This document shows positions 45,838 to 59,218 of a stretch of 64,000 nt of DNA, in pieces. The stretch's first letter is position 1. Each line of letters starts with the position of its first letter. Origin of the DNA: Glebionis coronaria (taxonomy: Eukaryota; Streptophyta; Magnoliopsida; Asterales; Asteraceae); assembly GCA_025667525.1 (NCBI GenBank), contig CM046874.1, positions 285,178,380 through 285,242,379 on the forward strand, written 5' to 3'. The notes beneath the pieces are model-generated. The model was not told where the DNA came from. It saw only the letters and a list, made by a program, of their open reading frames with translations, and made no database searches. The position numbers and the translations under genes are program-made.

Positions 45838-47119
45838 AAGGCTTCGACCTGTAGGCTCTAAAACTCGACCTGTGACTAGTGGGTAGTCACCAGGAGCTTC
45901 CTAAGCCAACGCTTGTCATTCTACGTATTGACGTTTTCAGCGCATTGTTGTTTTAACCATGATGTTTTCAGCACCTTGAGGTTTTAACCTTGATGTTTTC
46001 ATCGATATTGTTTTACTAATATGGATGGACAACCGTCATTCATATTTAGTTATGTGTCATTGTTTCATGCATAATGTTCCTCGTGAACTGTGGCTATGTG
46101 GACTGAACCCCAGTAGTTCATAATTAGTCACATAAAATTTTTTCTGATAAGTTTTGACATATGAGTTTCATTTATTTATGTTTCATGTATCATTGTTGCA
46201 GGGATTATGACTAAGTAATGGTTGGTACAGGACTGGCCCTATTTAGTCGCATGTGCTTTTATCGAAAATTTTAATTTTGGGACCGACCCATAGGCGTCCC
46301 CTCGCCATGTCTTTTGTTTTGGGACCGACCCATAGGCGTCCCCTCGCACATATAAAAGGTTTTTATAAACTACATTACGCATTCATGCACTGTTTTTCAT
46401 GCATAAAATTTTTCTCATGATTTAAATTGGCATAATTTTTTTTTCATGTCCCTTCATAAGTTATTATGTTTTTATGTCAAGTATGTTTTCATACTGTCAT
46501 GGTTAACTTCAGTTTCATGCTGATTATGTTATACACTTCTTCATGATAGATGGTTTCATGTTTCTTCATGATAATTCCGTCTTCATGTTGATTATGTCTT
46601 ACACCTCTTTTGTTATTTACGCTGTCCTGCAAGACATTGTTAGATTTCATTGAATCCTACTTTCATGATAGTCATGGTTGGTTTTCATTGATCATGCTGT
46701 CGGGCGAATCATCGTTGAATTTTGTGTAACCACACTTTAACGTTTCCGTTATAACCAGAATGATGTCTATGCTAATACTGCCAGGTTATCATGATGGTTT
46801 TCCTAACCGTTTAACCGGTATACTTTCCTTAAATCATGATAAATGATCGACCCAATACCGATCATTTCATGTGCATTCAACGTGTACTCCATGTACCGTG
46901 TTCCACATGTATTACAAGTACCTAAATCCATGTGTATTTCACTTGCAATACCGCACGAGAATTCGCTAGTCGATTCTGAATCATCTCAGGCATATGTCCA
47001 CTTGCTAATACTCTACAAATTGCTGATGTTGCTCATAACTTGGAGATGTTACTAAAGGTTGATGATGCTGACGTTCGGAGACGCTACGAGATGCGGATGC
47101 TGTTCAAAACCTGGAGATC
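45838..47119 (+). other. Tekay-like copy B leader
   Basis: Homologous to the leader of copy A up to about 46495 (ctaagtaatggttggtacag, gggaccgacccataggcgtc twice). The part 46500-47119 is not present in copy A and has no recognised gene; it repeats words such as ttcatgatagat and tgctgattatgtt. Confidence 0.6.
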
Positions 47120-49223
47120 TGATTGTAGTGTTTTTGTACCCTTTAGGAAAAGGATGACAAATAGTGGTAGTATTAAGTGTCGGTTTAGGAAAACCGAGCA
47201 CTAATGACCCAAATGAAGTCCAAGTTCGTTTTCCCAAGGAGGCAAGTGCGTTGTGTTAAGAGTTGATTTTTGTTTGAGATTATATTGAAAGAAATGAGAA
47301 AGGAAAGAAAAGACGGTTACGATTACGAATTAAACTATTACGAAAAAGGCGCACACATAAAGTCGCAAAAAGCTACAAAATTAAAAATATCAACCTAAAA
47401 ATTAATTATAAGCTAAAACAAGTCTAAAATAATATAAATAAGGAATAAAATCCAATAAAAATATTTTAAAACCTTTTATTAATTAAATATTCAATTTTAA
47501 ATGATAATTAAAGCCCTAAAATTAAATATAATTAATCAAAATGTCCAAAATATGATTTTATTGAACAAATAACTTACTTATATTATCTAAAAACTAAAAA
47601 GTATTTTTTATAATTTTTAAATACTATTTTTCTATTTTTAAATTACTAAAAACTATTTTAAAATTAAAATAATTATAAAAAATAATAAAATAATGCTAAA
47701 AATAATCTACCAATTTTAGAAATCCTATTTTACTCTAATGAACAGAAGAAAAATGAAAAAGCTTGAAAAATATTAAATTTTCCACTAAATGACAAAACTA
47801 GTTTAATTAAAACCCTAATTAAATTAAATTAATTCTAAAAATTAATAAAAAGATGAACAGTAAAATCTTTTTTTAACCAAAAATCTTAAAATAATATTCT
47901 AAGTTCAGGAAAATTGATTAAACTGAAAAATATTACTTTTTGGCACTAAAAGACAAAAACAGAAATATTAAAGTTAATTAAAAATGCAATAAAACCTAAA
48001 AATTACCAAATGAACAGTAAATAAAAATTTAATTAATCAGAAAAATCCTAAATTAAATAAGAAAAATAATGGAACTGGTTTCAAGATCTAATTCAACTTT
48101 TTGGGCACTAAAGACAAAAAAAAGAGAGATCAGATAGTGACATTTGCTGGTGTTTGTCTGCTAGTGCAGCAGTGGTAAAAAAGATACTAGCAGTGGGAAA
48201 GGAGTTCCCACTGATAGTGTTAAATTTTGGTCTGTTTTTCAATAAGCTCAGGAAAGCTTATTTTGATAGCTTATTTGGGACAATAAGGCACCCTTATACT
48301 CTTTGGAGTATAAGGAGTCAGATTATACAAAATAACAAACAATCACTTAACAAAATAAGCACCAATTAAGCAAAAAAGTTTCTGATTAAGACACTAAGCA
48401 GGTCTGATGAACAGTAGGCTAAATTACAAGCACAAAAGTGAATTTTAAATGCTCATTATTTGCACACAAGCTCACAACATAGCATCCAACCCACACACAA
48501 TCCTCAGACAACCTATAATCTAACAGCTTCTCAAATTTGGTGGTTAAAATTCAACAAATTAAGCAGAAAAATGCATTACTGGTTTGTTATGCTATTTGCC
48601 AAAAAATGAGCATGCAATTTCTAACAAACCTACCCAACTTTGAAAACCAAACACTGAAATAACTAAAATAACCTATTTAAACAAGTCTAGGTGGATTTTA
48701 AATCAAAAATGTGTTACTTTATCAGCTTAAACCTTAATCCCAAACACACCTTTAAGTATCTTATCTCAACTTTTTTCAAACAAAATCAACACAAAACTTT
48801 ACCAAACTGGATTAAATCCTTCTAAACATGCATAATATACTAAATAAACTCAAATCATATCATTAAACTATCGTTTAACATCTTTTTCATGCAAATCACA
48901 CAAAACATATAATTTTCAGGAAACTTAAAAATTTTGAAATAGGAAATAGTTAGCTACCTTGTTGGGCTTACTTCCAAGCCCAACAGTGGCTGATACGCCA
49001 CCTCCCACAAGCTCGGGCTTGTGCTGAATCTTGAGTGAAAAGCAAGGAATAGAGGGGGTGGTGGTCACTGTTGACTCACACACCTTAATGTCTTCAAAGT
49101 GCACTAGTTTTTTTTGGATCCTGCTAAGAGAAGAGAAAAGCACAATCTTTCTATGTCACAAAGCAAATAAGCTACAAAAAAGCTTATCAATTAAGCTGTC
49201 TATGGCTTATTTGAGAATAAAAT
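47120..49223 (-). repeat. Athila-like-2 3' LTR, distal part
   Basis: On the + strand it begins tgattgtagtgtttttg. An AT-rich stretch at 47380-48130 mirrors the layout of the first Athila-like LTR. There is no gene; the open frames at 48154-48369 and 48925-49143 are not supported. The part ends with aaaat, which is repeated after the LARD. Confidence 0.7.
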
Positions 49224-52200
49224 TGTAAAACCCCACAATTTGGGCTTTTGACACGTCACCGGCTTTATTATTTTTATCGTTCATCATATAATATTTTTAC
49301 GGATCACTTTCATAATACATCTACACAAGACTTATTGCGTACAAAAATCATGATTTTAGTATATAAAAATAGTGAAGTATTTTAACTTAATATTATATAC
49401 ACACTTTTACCTTAACGAATATCGTCCTATTTAAAATACAACTTATAACTAGATTCATAATTAAATTTAGATTTAATTATTTAGAAGTATTCGATAAAAA
49501 AAAGATTAATTAAATTATTTTCTTATTAATTTACGAGATATTTAATGGGAATTCATTTTTATTAAGATGATACACCTCCATGACAATCGAGAAATAATAG
49601 ACATTTAACTAAACGAACACCTATTCTAGCCGTGTATATATATATACATGTATGCACTTGAAGCATATACTTTCCTTATACACTTAGAAATAACTTATGT
49701 TGCAATTGTCAACCATGTCATACCATACACCATATGATTAGACACTTGATACTATTACTTGTCAATTGTGTCTCCTTTTGACTTGAAAACACACGGCCAC
49801 AACACAAAGTGGGAGGGAAATGAGGGTTCTAGTTTTAGCATGTGTGGAAATACCTTCTATGATATCTAGCATATCTTACAAATATCTAAACAAATCAAAA
49901 CATATCTTGTGAAATCTTAGCAAAATCAAACCAATCTCCCCTAGATTTCGTCTAGTACATATGCAATCTAACAAGATCAAATCAAATTCCTTTGGCCATT
50001 AGATGTGCACGTTTCTTTACCCCTCCTAGAGCCTCATTGCCTCCTCAAACACTTCCCTAGAAGCCTCATACGTAGCTACAAGGTGGAATGAAAGGGCAAG
50101 TGTACAATTTGATAGCACTTGTGTAAGATTTACCAAGATTTGGAAGATTTAAACAAATCTCCAAACACGTGTATATATCTCTAGCAAATCTCAAATACAA
50201 CACATCTAAACCTTGAACCAAAGATATCTATTCTCTGTTGTGTTTCTACACCAACGGACACAAACACAAACGCCACCCCTCTTCACTTACTGGCCGTAAC
50301 AAATACACCACTCATGGCGGTGACTTCGGTGCAACCAAACAACAACTAAACGAGCACTCCTCTTGGGGCTGAAGAAACCCAAACAAACACACTCACTTGG
50401 TGAAAGGAAAGGAGTTATCACAAGGTTTCGGGTTCACTTTAGTCACTAGTTCACGTCACATTTGCTAGGAGGACAAGTAAGCTCACATTCCTTTTTCAGC
50501 CCTTTTTCCCTTCATTTTCGTTCATAATCCCTCCATTTAAACACATATGCATGCCGAGTTAAAGAGCACATAATACGTGGTACTTGCGAGAACATAAATC
50601 TAATGATATATGGTGTCGTGTGAATATCTAGATGTAAACTTGATAACTAAAGAAACATAAAACAAGATTAGTAGTACAACCTTCTGATATAAGCGAGACA
50701 CCATAGGGAAACGTACACTTAAAGCATGAACTGGGCAAAAACGTGAATGCTAGGTCTTAAGTCATGCCTTAGTTAGTACCCACGCCAAATTTGAACGCAA
50801 ACGGACTACGTTTGCTAGGTTAAACGAACTAACCATACGCGTTATTTTATGTGTAAAACTAGCCCGAATAGCCACTTTTAGAGCCTGTTTAGACCCAGTA
50901 GAACCCCGACTCTAGATCTGTTTATGGGGGCATTTCGTAGATCACCTAGCCAGCTTTCCACAGCCTTTTGAATCACCCAAAACGGAGCTATAACGAATCG
51001 GGAAACTGACTTTGAAAACCTGCGTTTGAACACTAAAAGCTGTCAGCACTTGGATAAAAATCTGACAGCATGTACATGTAGGCTGACCAGCCGACTTTGG
51101 CTGCGTTTTTGAGCGAGTTAGAGTTAGATCTGGAACCCGACACCAATTAGGATATTGTAGATCTCCTGGCTACCTTTCCATAGACACCAAGAACACTAAA
51201 AACGGATCTATAACGAATAAGTTACAGCCCTTTAAAAATCTGCCTCGCACACCTTAAAAGCTGATGAAAATTTAAAGATTTCTGACCCGCTGACTTCACA
51301 TGCGTTTTTACCCATTTTAGAGCCGTTTTCAAGCAAAACATAAAGAACGAAACTTTTAGACGGCGTGTCCGAGAATACAAATATGTTCCCCGTTTGTTTT
51401 ATGGCTAAGTAACGAACCCGTAATTGATCTTCAAAAATCAAGATTTATAACATCAAACACTTGAAGCACAAGGACTAATATTGCCATTTTATGAAAGTTT
51501 AGCAAGCCCTAGGGGGCTGTTTTGGTAACTATATTAAAACCAAGGACTCATGAGCAATTTAACTTAAGTTTTATTAATAATATTTATTTAATAAACTTTA
51601 AGGGCTATATTGTAATTCGTCAAACGTGGAGGACTAATTACGAACATTTGAAACTTCTAGGACCTTTATGAAATATTATATAAGTCTTAATTAAATAAAA
51701 ATCATTTTTATTTAATTCATTTAACCTATTACAATTCGAACGAAGTAAATACACTTTGTTAAATTAAAAGTGTACATGTTACGATAACTTACAATAAGTT
51801 TAACACTTAAAGCGATAACAACTTATTAAATCCGTGATCATGCATTTTCATCAACTGCATTTATATGTGCATTATATTTGTTCATATACTGAGACCCAAT
51901 TAATTACTTAGGTAATTAACTGTATCGTGAGCATACTATTTGGACTATCTGTGATATTATACGGGCACTGCTATTCAGGTGAGTTCATAGCCTCGCCTTT
52001 CACTACTATTTATGTTTTACTAACCCGCGAGGGGGAGACATGCTATAACTTGATTTGACTATATGATTTTGATATCTTATATTTAATAAATTGTTGATCG
52101 AGGAAACGCAAACTGAACTGTTACCCTTAATTACGATTGCCTATTGTAGATTAACCCGCATGACCCGTGCATCCGAAACTGTTAGAATTTTTGAATTGCC

Positions 52201-52950
52201 TGAATGTTATAAATAGATCTATTTGGGATTGACCGTCCCCATCTGGGTGAGTCATGCTCACTGTGCGTAGGCCAGGACAACAGATGTTTCACATGTCAGT
52301 ACATTATTATTTATGGGTGCTTTGATAATGATAAGGCGAAGGGCCCTTATTTGTTAAGGGCTTAACTGTCAAGTTTCAGTTTCGGGCAATATGGGAATGT
52401 AATTAGCTTATAGTATTTGGCTTTGTGCGATACTATGTTTATAATGTTTGCGGTTCTAAACTCGACCTTTTATTATTTGGTACATTAATACATGGAACAT
52501 ACTGATATATCAGAATTTGATTTTTATCAAACCTTATGAAATACTATATGGGATATTGAGATCCTACACTTGATTTTTATATCAAACTTTGTGCAACTCT
52601 ATGTAGGACAATTTACAGTCCTGAACTATGATTTTACAAAACTCTATGAATTCACCAACTTTATGTTGACTGTTTTAAGCATGTTTTTTCTCAGGAAATT
52701 AAGCTGGATTATTTGAGCATGGACTGAGCATCATTTAGGAGCATCATAATAATTGGGGGATCTGTTTTCACTGGGATATTTGTAACAACTGATATTTAAC
52801 ACTTCAACTGATTATACTAAAACCATATTTGTATCAATTGTATTTCAAATCATGTAATTATGATCAATGCTTTGTATGCCATTTGTTCTGTGATCCACTT
52901 ACTGACACCCAATTACTATTCCGCTGCAAACCTGATTTGGGGGTGTCACA
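49224..52950 (+). repeat. LARD 5' LTR (3727 bp)
   Basis: Partner of 55488-59213. It contains a small TA palindrome (gtatatatatatac, 49637-49650). The 69-codon frame on the - strand (51232-51441) recurs in the other LTR at the same offset and has no known domain, so it is not called as a gene. Confidence 0.95.
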
Positions 52951-52953
52951 GAA

Positions 52954-52965
52954 TGGTATCAGAGC
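52954..52965 (+). other. LARD primer-binding site, tRNA-Met type
   Basis: Reads tggtatcagagc three bases inside the LTR; it sets the + orientation. Confidence 0.92.
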
Positions 52966-53627
52966 GAATGGTTATAGAGAATCAGATCAAAAATAAAATT
53001 GTTTTTCTATTTTATTAACTGAACTATAACCGGATTAAAATTTCAAAAACATAGATTTTAAAAACTGGGTTTTTGACGGGACATACTTAGAGAGCATATA
53101 GCATAGAGAGCATGCATAACTATATGATTTAAATGCGATTCATTATCCTATGCATTTATATTTATGGTAGTACTAGCTGCTAACCATTTACGTACTTTAC
53201 GTATTACGACTGTTTAATATCTTTATGAAGATATTAAAATATTAAAATACTTAACGTATTAAATGAAACTTATAAACATGTCATGTTAGTAGGGAGCTTT
53301 ATACTAAAGATGTTCCATCTCGATATTACGTTTTGACTGAGTGGTTGGGTTTACGATTTAAAGTGCCCTCGCTCCTCAAACGTTTATAGAATGGCTTTTG
53401 AAGTATGATGGCCCGAACAATACGTTATAACCACAAACAACCAAATACATAAAAAAACCCTTGGAAATGTCTAAATGGATACCTAAATAAAATCTTTGGA
53501 AATCTTTGGAAGATTTAAATTTGATTTTATAAATCTTGGAAAATCTAAAATAGATTTTCACAAATCTTGGAAAAATCTAAAATAGATTTTGGAAAATCTT
53601 GGAAGAATCTATTTAAATTTTGGAAAA

Positions 53628-53682
53628 AAAATAAAAAAATAAAAAAATAAAAAAAAATAAATAAAAAAATAAAAAAAATCTA
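53628..53682 (+). repeat. A-rich simple repeat (aaaaaat)n
   Basis: Runs of ataaaaaa with slight irregularity within the LARD internal region. Confidence 0.85.
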
Positions 53683-55487
53683 AATTAGATTTTTAATCGT
53701 GAGAAATCTTATTTAATCTTTGGAAATCTGTTTTTGATCTTCATCTTATTTGAGCTTTGGAAATCCTATTTTATCCTTGGAAATCTAACAAAAAGCATTT
53801 AATACTTAACTAAATCTTTACAAATCTCATACTAAAGTTTACAGCTAATATTGCTAGCAAATATTAAGATTACTCTCTATCTCGTATTAAACCTTGTACA
53901 ATTATTACCATTTGACAACAATACTTGATATTGTAATAATATCTAAATAAGTCATAAAATCTTATACTAAGATTTTCGAATCCTTCATGACTACTTGCGG
54001 TATCTATTTATGCTTATACGTTGATAGTTCCTTATACAACTATTATAATATATCAGTATATTATATACAAGATCCCCGTTTGATACGTATTTTAACGCAC
54101 GTGATTTGAACATCCACGGAACACAACTTAGTAACGACTCATACACTTGTTTTTGGTAATTTTATGTGATATTATTTGGATAAGTTTGCATGTTAAAATA
54201 ATGCGGTGGGACCCAAATCAAGGTATGACTCCATATTTAGATGACGTTTAAATATGGAACCTGAGTCTCTTGATCCTAAGTTAATTATGATTCCGTCTCT
54301 AGATGGAGTAGGACGTCTAAAGGTGAAATCACAAGCCACCGGATTAGAAGTTTATTTATTCATTCGTATTAAGGTGGAATGGGACGCCCGAAGACGAAAG
54401 TTATAAATAAACGGGCTGTAAAGTATCTTAATAATATCTATTTTCTTTAATATTATACTGGTTTTAAATAGTAAACCTTGCCGGGAATATTTGAGTAGGT
54501 TGGGCTATGGAATCCTTATTGAAACGAATTAGGACGCTTTTTCGTTTGAATAAAGAAATCATAGGTCACCGAACCATGAAGTTATAAATTTTTACTTTAC
54601 GTGGATGAGGACGCTTATCAATGTAAATAGAAATTTATAAACAAGTGGGCTTAAATATATTCGACGTGACTCATTATTGATATTATTTTAATCCAGCTAT
54701 GGAACGTATTCCCTTTTGATTCGTGGTTTTTCCAAACATATCTTATCATTATTACATCCTCATCAAGAAACCTAAGGAAGACTTATGTTCGTTCCTCTTG
54801 GATCATAGCACTATGCTATTGATTATCGACTAAATTTTTTTGGTCCAACATAAAACTAATAAAGTCAATTAAACTTATTGAAGCTTAATAGACTTAAAAT
54901 CTCTTGAAGAACTATTAAAACGTTAATGAACCTTATCTATGCATATCAAGGCCCGATAAGACCCATGAAACACATTTAACAAAGCCAAGACTTAAAACGA
55001 GCTTGTACTATTTTATCCAACCTTGTAAACCATCAGGGACTTGTTTGGCCATTTGTCAAACATATTAAAAAGCCCTAGGATAATAAGACAAAACTCTAAG
55101 GAATAAACATAGATTTCAATGAACTTAAAAGAAGCCCTAGATGATTTAACACGGATTAAAAACCCTAGGGGTTGAATTTGCCACTTTTGAAACTCAATTT
55201 GAGCCCTAAGATATTTTCTTTGAAAACTATTTGTGCCTTAAGGGCCACATTACAAAAATAGAAGAACCAAATGTGTAAATTGTTGAAACATAATAGACAA
55301 GTTACCTTGTGCACTAAAACTTACTCATCGGAGGCATACGATCAATAACTACATCTTAAATATCACCTATGATTTTAAACTTGAGTTCACAAGATTACAC
55401 GTTCAAGAAAAAGTGTCCTCACTTGATCCCTGGACGAGTAACTTCATCTTAAGCTTTGAGGACAAAGCTAAAATAACGGGTAGGTGC

Positions 55488-58400
55488 TGTAAAACCCCAC
55501 AATTTGGGCTTTTGACACGTCACCGGCTTTATTATTTTTATCGTTCATCATATAATATTTTTACGGATCACTTTCATAATACATCTACACAAGACTTATT
55601 GCGTACAAAAATCATGATTTTAGTATATAAAAATAGTGAAGTATTTTAACTTAATATTATATACACACTTTTACCTTAACGAATATCGTCCTATTTAAAA
55701 TACAACTTATAACTAGATTCATAATTAAATTTAGATTTAATTATTTAGAAGTATTCGATAAAAAAAAGATTAATTAAATTATTTTCTTATTAATTTACGA
55801 GATATTTAATGGGAATTCATTTTTATTAAGATGATACACCTCCATGACAATCGAGAAATAATAGACATTTAACTAAACGAACACCTATTCTAGCCGTGTA
55901 TATATATATACATGTATGCACTTGAAGCATATACTTTCCTTATACACTTAGAAATAACTTATGTTGCAATTGTCAACCATGTCATACCATACACCATATG
56001 ATTAGACACTTGATACTATTACTTGTCAATTGTGTCTCCTTTTGACTTGAAAACACACGGCCACAACACAAAGTGGGAGGGAAATGAGGGTTCTAGTTTT
56101 AGCATGTGTGGAAATACCTTCTATGATATCTAGCATATCTTACAAATATCTAAACAAATCAAAACATATCTTGTGAAATCTTAGCAAAATCAAACCAATC
56201 TCCCCTAGATTTCGTCTAGTACATATGCAATCTAACAAGATCAAATCAAATTCCTTTGGCCATTAGATGTGCACGTTTCTTTACCCCTCCTAGAGCCTCA
56301 TTGCCTCCTCAAACACTTCCCTAGAAGCCTCATACGTAGCTACAAGGTGGAATGAAAGGGCAAGTGTACAATTTGATAGCACTTGTGTAAGATTTACCAA
56401 GATTTGGAAGATTTAAACAAATCTCCAAACACGTGTATATATCTCTAGCAAATCTCAAATACAACACATCTAAACCTTGAACCAAAGATATCTATTCTCT
56501 GTTGTGTTTCTACACCAACGGACACAAACACAAACGCCACCCCTCTTCACTTACTGGCCGTAACAAATACACCACTCATGGCGGTGACTTCGGTGCAACC
56601 AAACAACAACTAAACGAGCACTCCTCTTGGGGCTGAAGAAACCCAAACAAACACACTCACTTGGTGAAAGGAAAGGAGTTATCACAAGGTTTCGGGTTCA
56701 CTTTAGTCACTAGTTCACGTCACATTTGCTAGGAGGACAAGTAAGCTCACATTCCTTTTTCAGCCCTTTTTCCCTTCATTTTCGTTCATAATCCCTCCAT
56801 TTAAACACATATGCATGCCGAGTTAAAGAGCACATAATACGTGGTACTTGCGAGAACATAAATCTAATGATATATGGTGTCGTGTGAATATCTAGATGTA
56901 AACTTGATAACTAAAGAAACATAAAACAAGATTAGTAGTACAACCTTCTGATATAAGCGAGACACCATAGGGAAACGTACACTTAAAGCATGAACTGGGC
57001 AAAAACGTGAATGCTAGGTCTTAAGTCATGCCTTAGTTAGTACCCACGCCAAATTTGAACGCAAACGGACTACGTTTGCTAGGTTAAACGAACTAACCAT
57101 ACGCGTTATTTTATGTGTAAAACTAGCCCGAATAGCCACTTTTAGAGCCTGTTTAGACCCAGTAGAACCCCGACTCTAGATCTGTTTATGGGGGCATTTC
57201 GTAGATCACCTAGCCAGCTTTCCACAGCCTTTTGAATCACCCAAAACGGAGCTATAACGAATCGGGAAACTGACTTTGAAAACCTGCGTTTGAACACTAA
57301 AAGCTGTCAGCACTTGGATAAAAATCTGACAGCATGTACATGTAGGCTGACCAGCCGACTTTGGCTGCGTTTTTGAGCGAGTTAGAGTTAGATCTGGAAC
57401 CCGACACCAATTAGGATATTGTAGATCTCCTGGCTACCTTTCCATAGACACCAAGAACACTAAAAACGGATCTATAACGAATAAGTTACAGCCCTTTAAA
57501 AATCTGCCTCGCACACCTTAAAAGCTGATGAAAATTTAAAGATTTCTGACCCGCTGACTTCACATGCGTTTTTACCCATTTTAGAGCCGTTTTCAAGCAA
57601 AACATAAAGAACGAAACTTTTAGACGGCGTGTCCGAGAATACAAATATGTTCCCCGTTTGTTTTATGGCTAAGTAACGAACCCGTAATTGATCTTCAAAA
57701 ATCAAGATTTATAACATCAAACACTTGAAGCACAAGGACTAATATTGCCATTTTATGAAAGTTTAGCAAGCCCTAGGGGGCTGTTTTGGTAACTATATTA
57801 AAACCAAGGACTCATGAGCAATTTAACTTAAGTTTTATTAATAATATTTATTTAATAAACTTTAAGGGCTATATTGTAATTCGTCAAACGTGGAGGACTA
57901 ATTACGAACATTTGAAACTTCTAGGACCTTTATGAAATATTATATAAGTCTTAATTAAATAAAAATCATTTTTATTTAATTCATTTAACCTATTACAATT
58001 CGAACGAAGTAAATACACTTTGTTAAATTAAAAGTGTACATGTTACGATAACTTACAATAAGTTTAACACTTAAAGCGATAACAACTTATTAAATCCGTG
58101 ATCATGCATTTTCATCAACTGCATTTATATGTGCATTATATTTGTTCATATACTGAGACCCAATTAATTACTTAGGTAATTAACTGTATCGTGAGCATAC
58201 TATTTGGACTATCTGTGATATTATACGGGCACTGCTATTCAGGTGAGTTCATAGCCTCGCCTTTCACTACTATTTATGTTTTACTAACCCGCGAGGGGGA
58301 GACATGCTATAACTTGATTTGACTATATGATTTTGATATCTTATATTTAATAAATTGTTGATCGAGGAAACGCAAACTGAACTGTTACCCTTAATTACGA

Positions 58401-59213
58401 TTGCCTATTGTAGATTAACCCGCATGACCCGTGCATCCGAAACTGTTAGAATTTTTGAATTGCCTGAATGTTATAAATAGATCTATTTGGGATTGACCGT
58501 CCCCATCTGGGTGAGTCATGCTCACTGTGCGTAGGCCAGGACAACAGATGTTTCACATGTCAGTACATTATTATTTATGGGTGCTTTGATAATGATAAGG
58601 CGAAGGGCCCTTATTTGTTAAGGGCTTAACTGTCAAGTTTCAGTTTCGGGCAATATGGGAATGTAATTAGCTTATAGTATTTGGCTTTGTGCGATACTAT
58701 GTTTATAATGTTTGCGGTTCTAAACTCGACCTTTTATTATTTGGTACATTAATACATGGAACATACTGATATATCTGAATTTGATTTTTATCAAACCTTA
58801 TGAAATACTATATGGGATATTGAGATCCTACACTTGATTTTTATATCAAACTTTGTGCAACTCTATGTAGGACAATTTACAGTCCTGAACTATGATTTTA
58901 CAAAACTCTATGAATTCACCAACTTTATGTTGACTGTTTTAAGCATGTTTTTCTCAGGAAATTAAGCTGGATTATTTGAGCATGGACTGAGCATCATTTA
59001 GGAGCATCATAATAATTGGGGGATCTGTTTTCACTGGGATATTTGTAACAACTGATATTTAACACTTCAACTGATTATACTAAAACCATATTTGTATCAA
59101 TTGTATTTCAAATCATGTAATTATGATCAATGCTTTGTATGCCATTTGTTCTGTGATCCACTTACTGACACCCAATTACTATTCCGCTGCAAACCTGATT
59201 TGGGGGTGTCACA
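55488..59213 (+). repeat. LARD 3' LTR (3726 bp)
   Basis: Same sequence as 49224-52950 at a constant offset of 6264 bp until the single T deletion near the end. Confidence 0.95.
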
Positions 59214-59218
59214 AAAAT

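Larger units (their letters stand above)
42865..47119 (+). mobile_element. Tekay-like chromovirus copy B, 5' LTR and leader only
   Basis: LTR 42865-45820, primer site, then leader to 47119, where an Athila-like LTR begins on the other strand. It was inserted into the integrase gene of copy A (border agtat|tgtaaaac). Since its LTR is followed by a primer site and leader, it is the start of a separate element, not the 3' LTR of copy A. Its coding part should be right of the window. Confidence 0.82.
52951..55487 (+). other. LARD internal region, no coding domain
   Basis: Begins with gaa then tggtatcagagc (primer site, 52954-52965). A stretch at 53490-53800 repeats words like aaatcttggaaaaatct, followed by an A-rich run (53628-53682). 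The region 54290-54650 holds diverged repeats with ggacgc and gaagttataaat. The end before the 3' LTR (aaaataacgggtaggtgc) is a weak polypurine tract. Ordinary ORFs are absent. Confidence 0.8.
49224..59213 (+). mobile_element. LARD: non-autonomous long LTR element, recent insertion
   Basis: Two 3.73-kb LTRs surround only 2.54 kb without any gag or pol domain. LTRs start tgtaaaaccccacaatttgg and end tttgggggtgtcaca. A tRNA-Met primer site follows the left LTR. The duplication aaaat is on both sides (49219-49223, 59214-59218). By eye the LTRs differ by one substitution (cagaatttg at about 52510 against ctgaatttg at about 58774) and one T in a run (gcatgttttttctc against gcatgtttttctc). It must be moved by proteins of another element; the similar LTR ends and primer site make a Tekay-like chromovirus a possible helper, which is inference. 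Confidence 0.93.

Noticed and set aside
51232..51441. 69-codon ORF on the - strand, exactly repeated at 57496-57705
   Set aside because: The repetition is caused by the LTR duplication; no domain or homologue is recognised, so conservation is not evidence of function.
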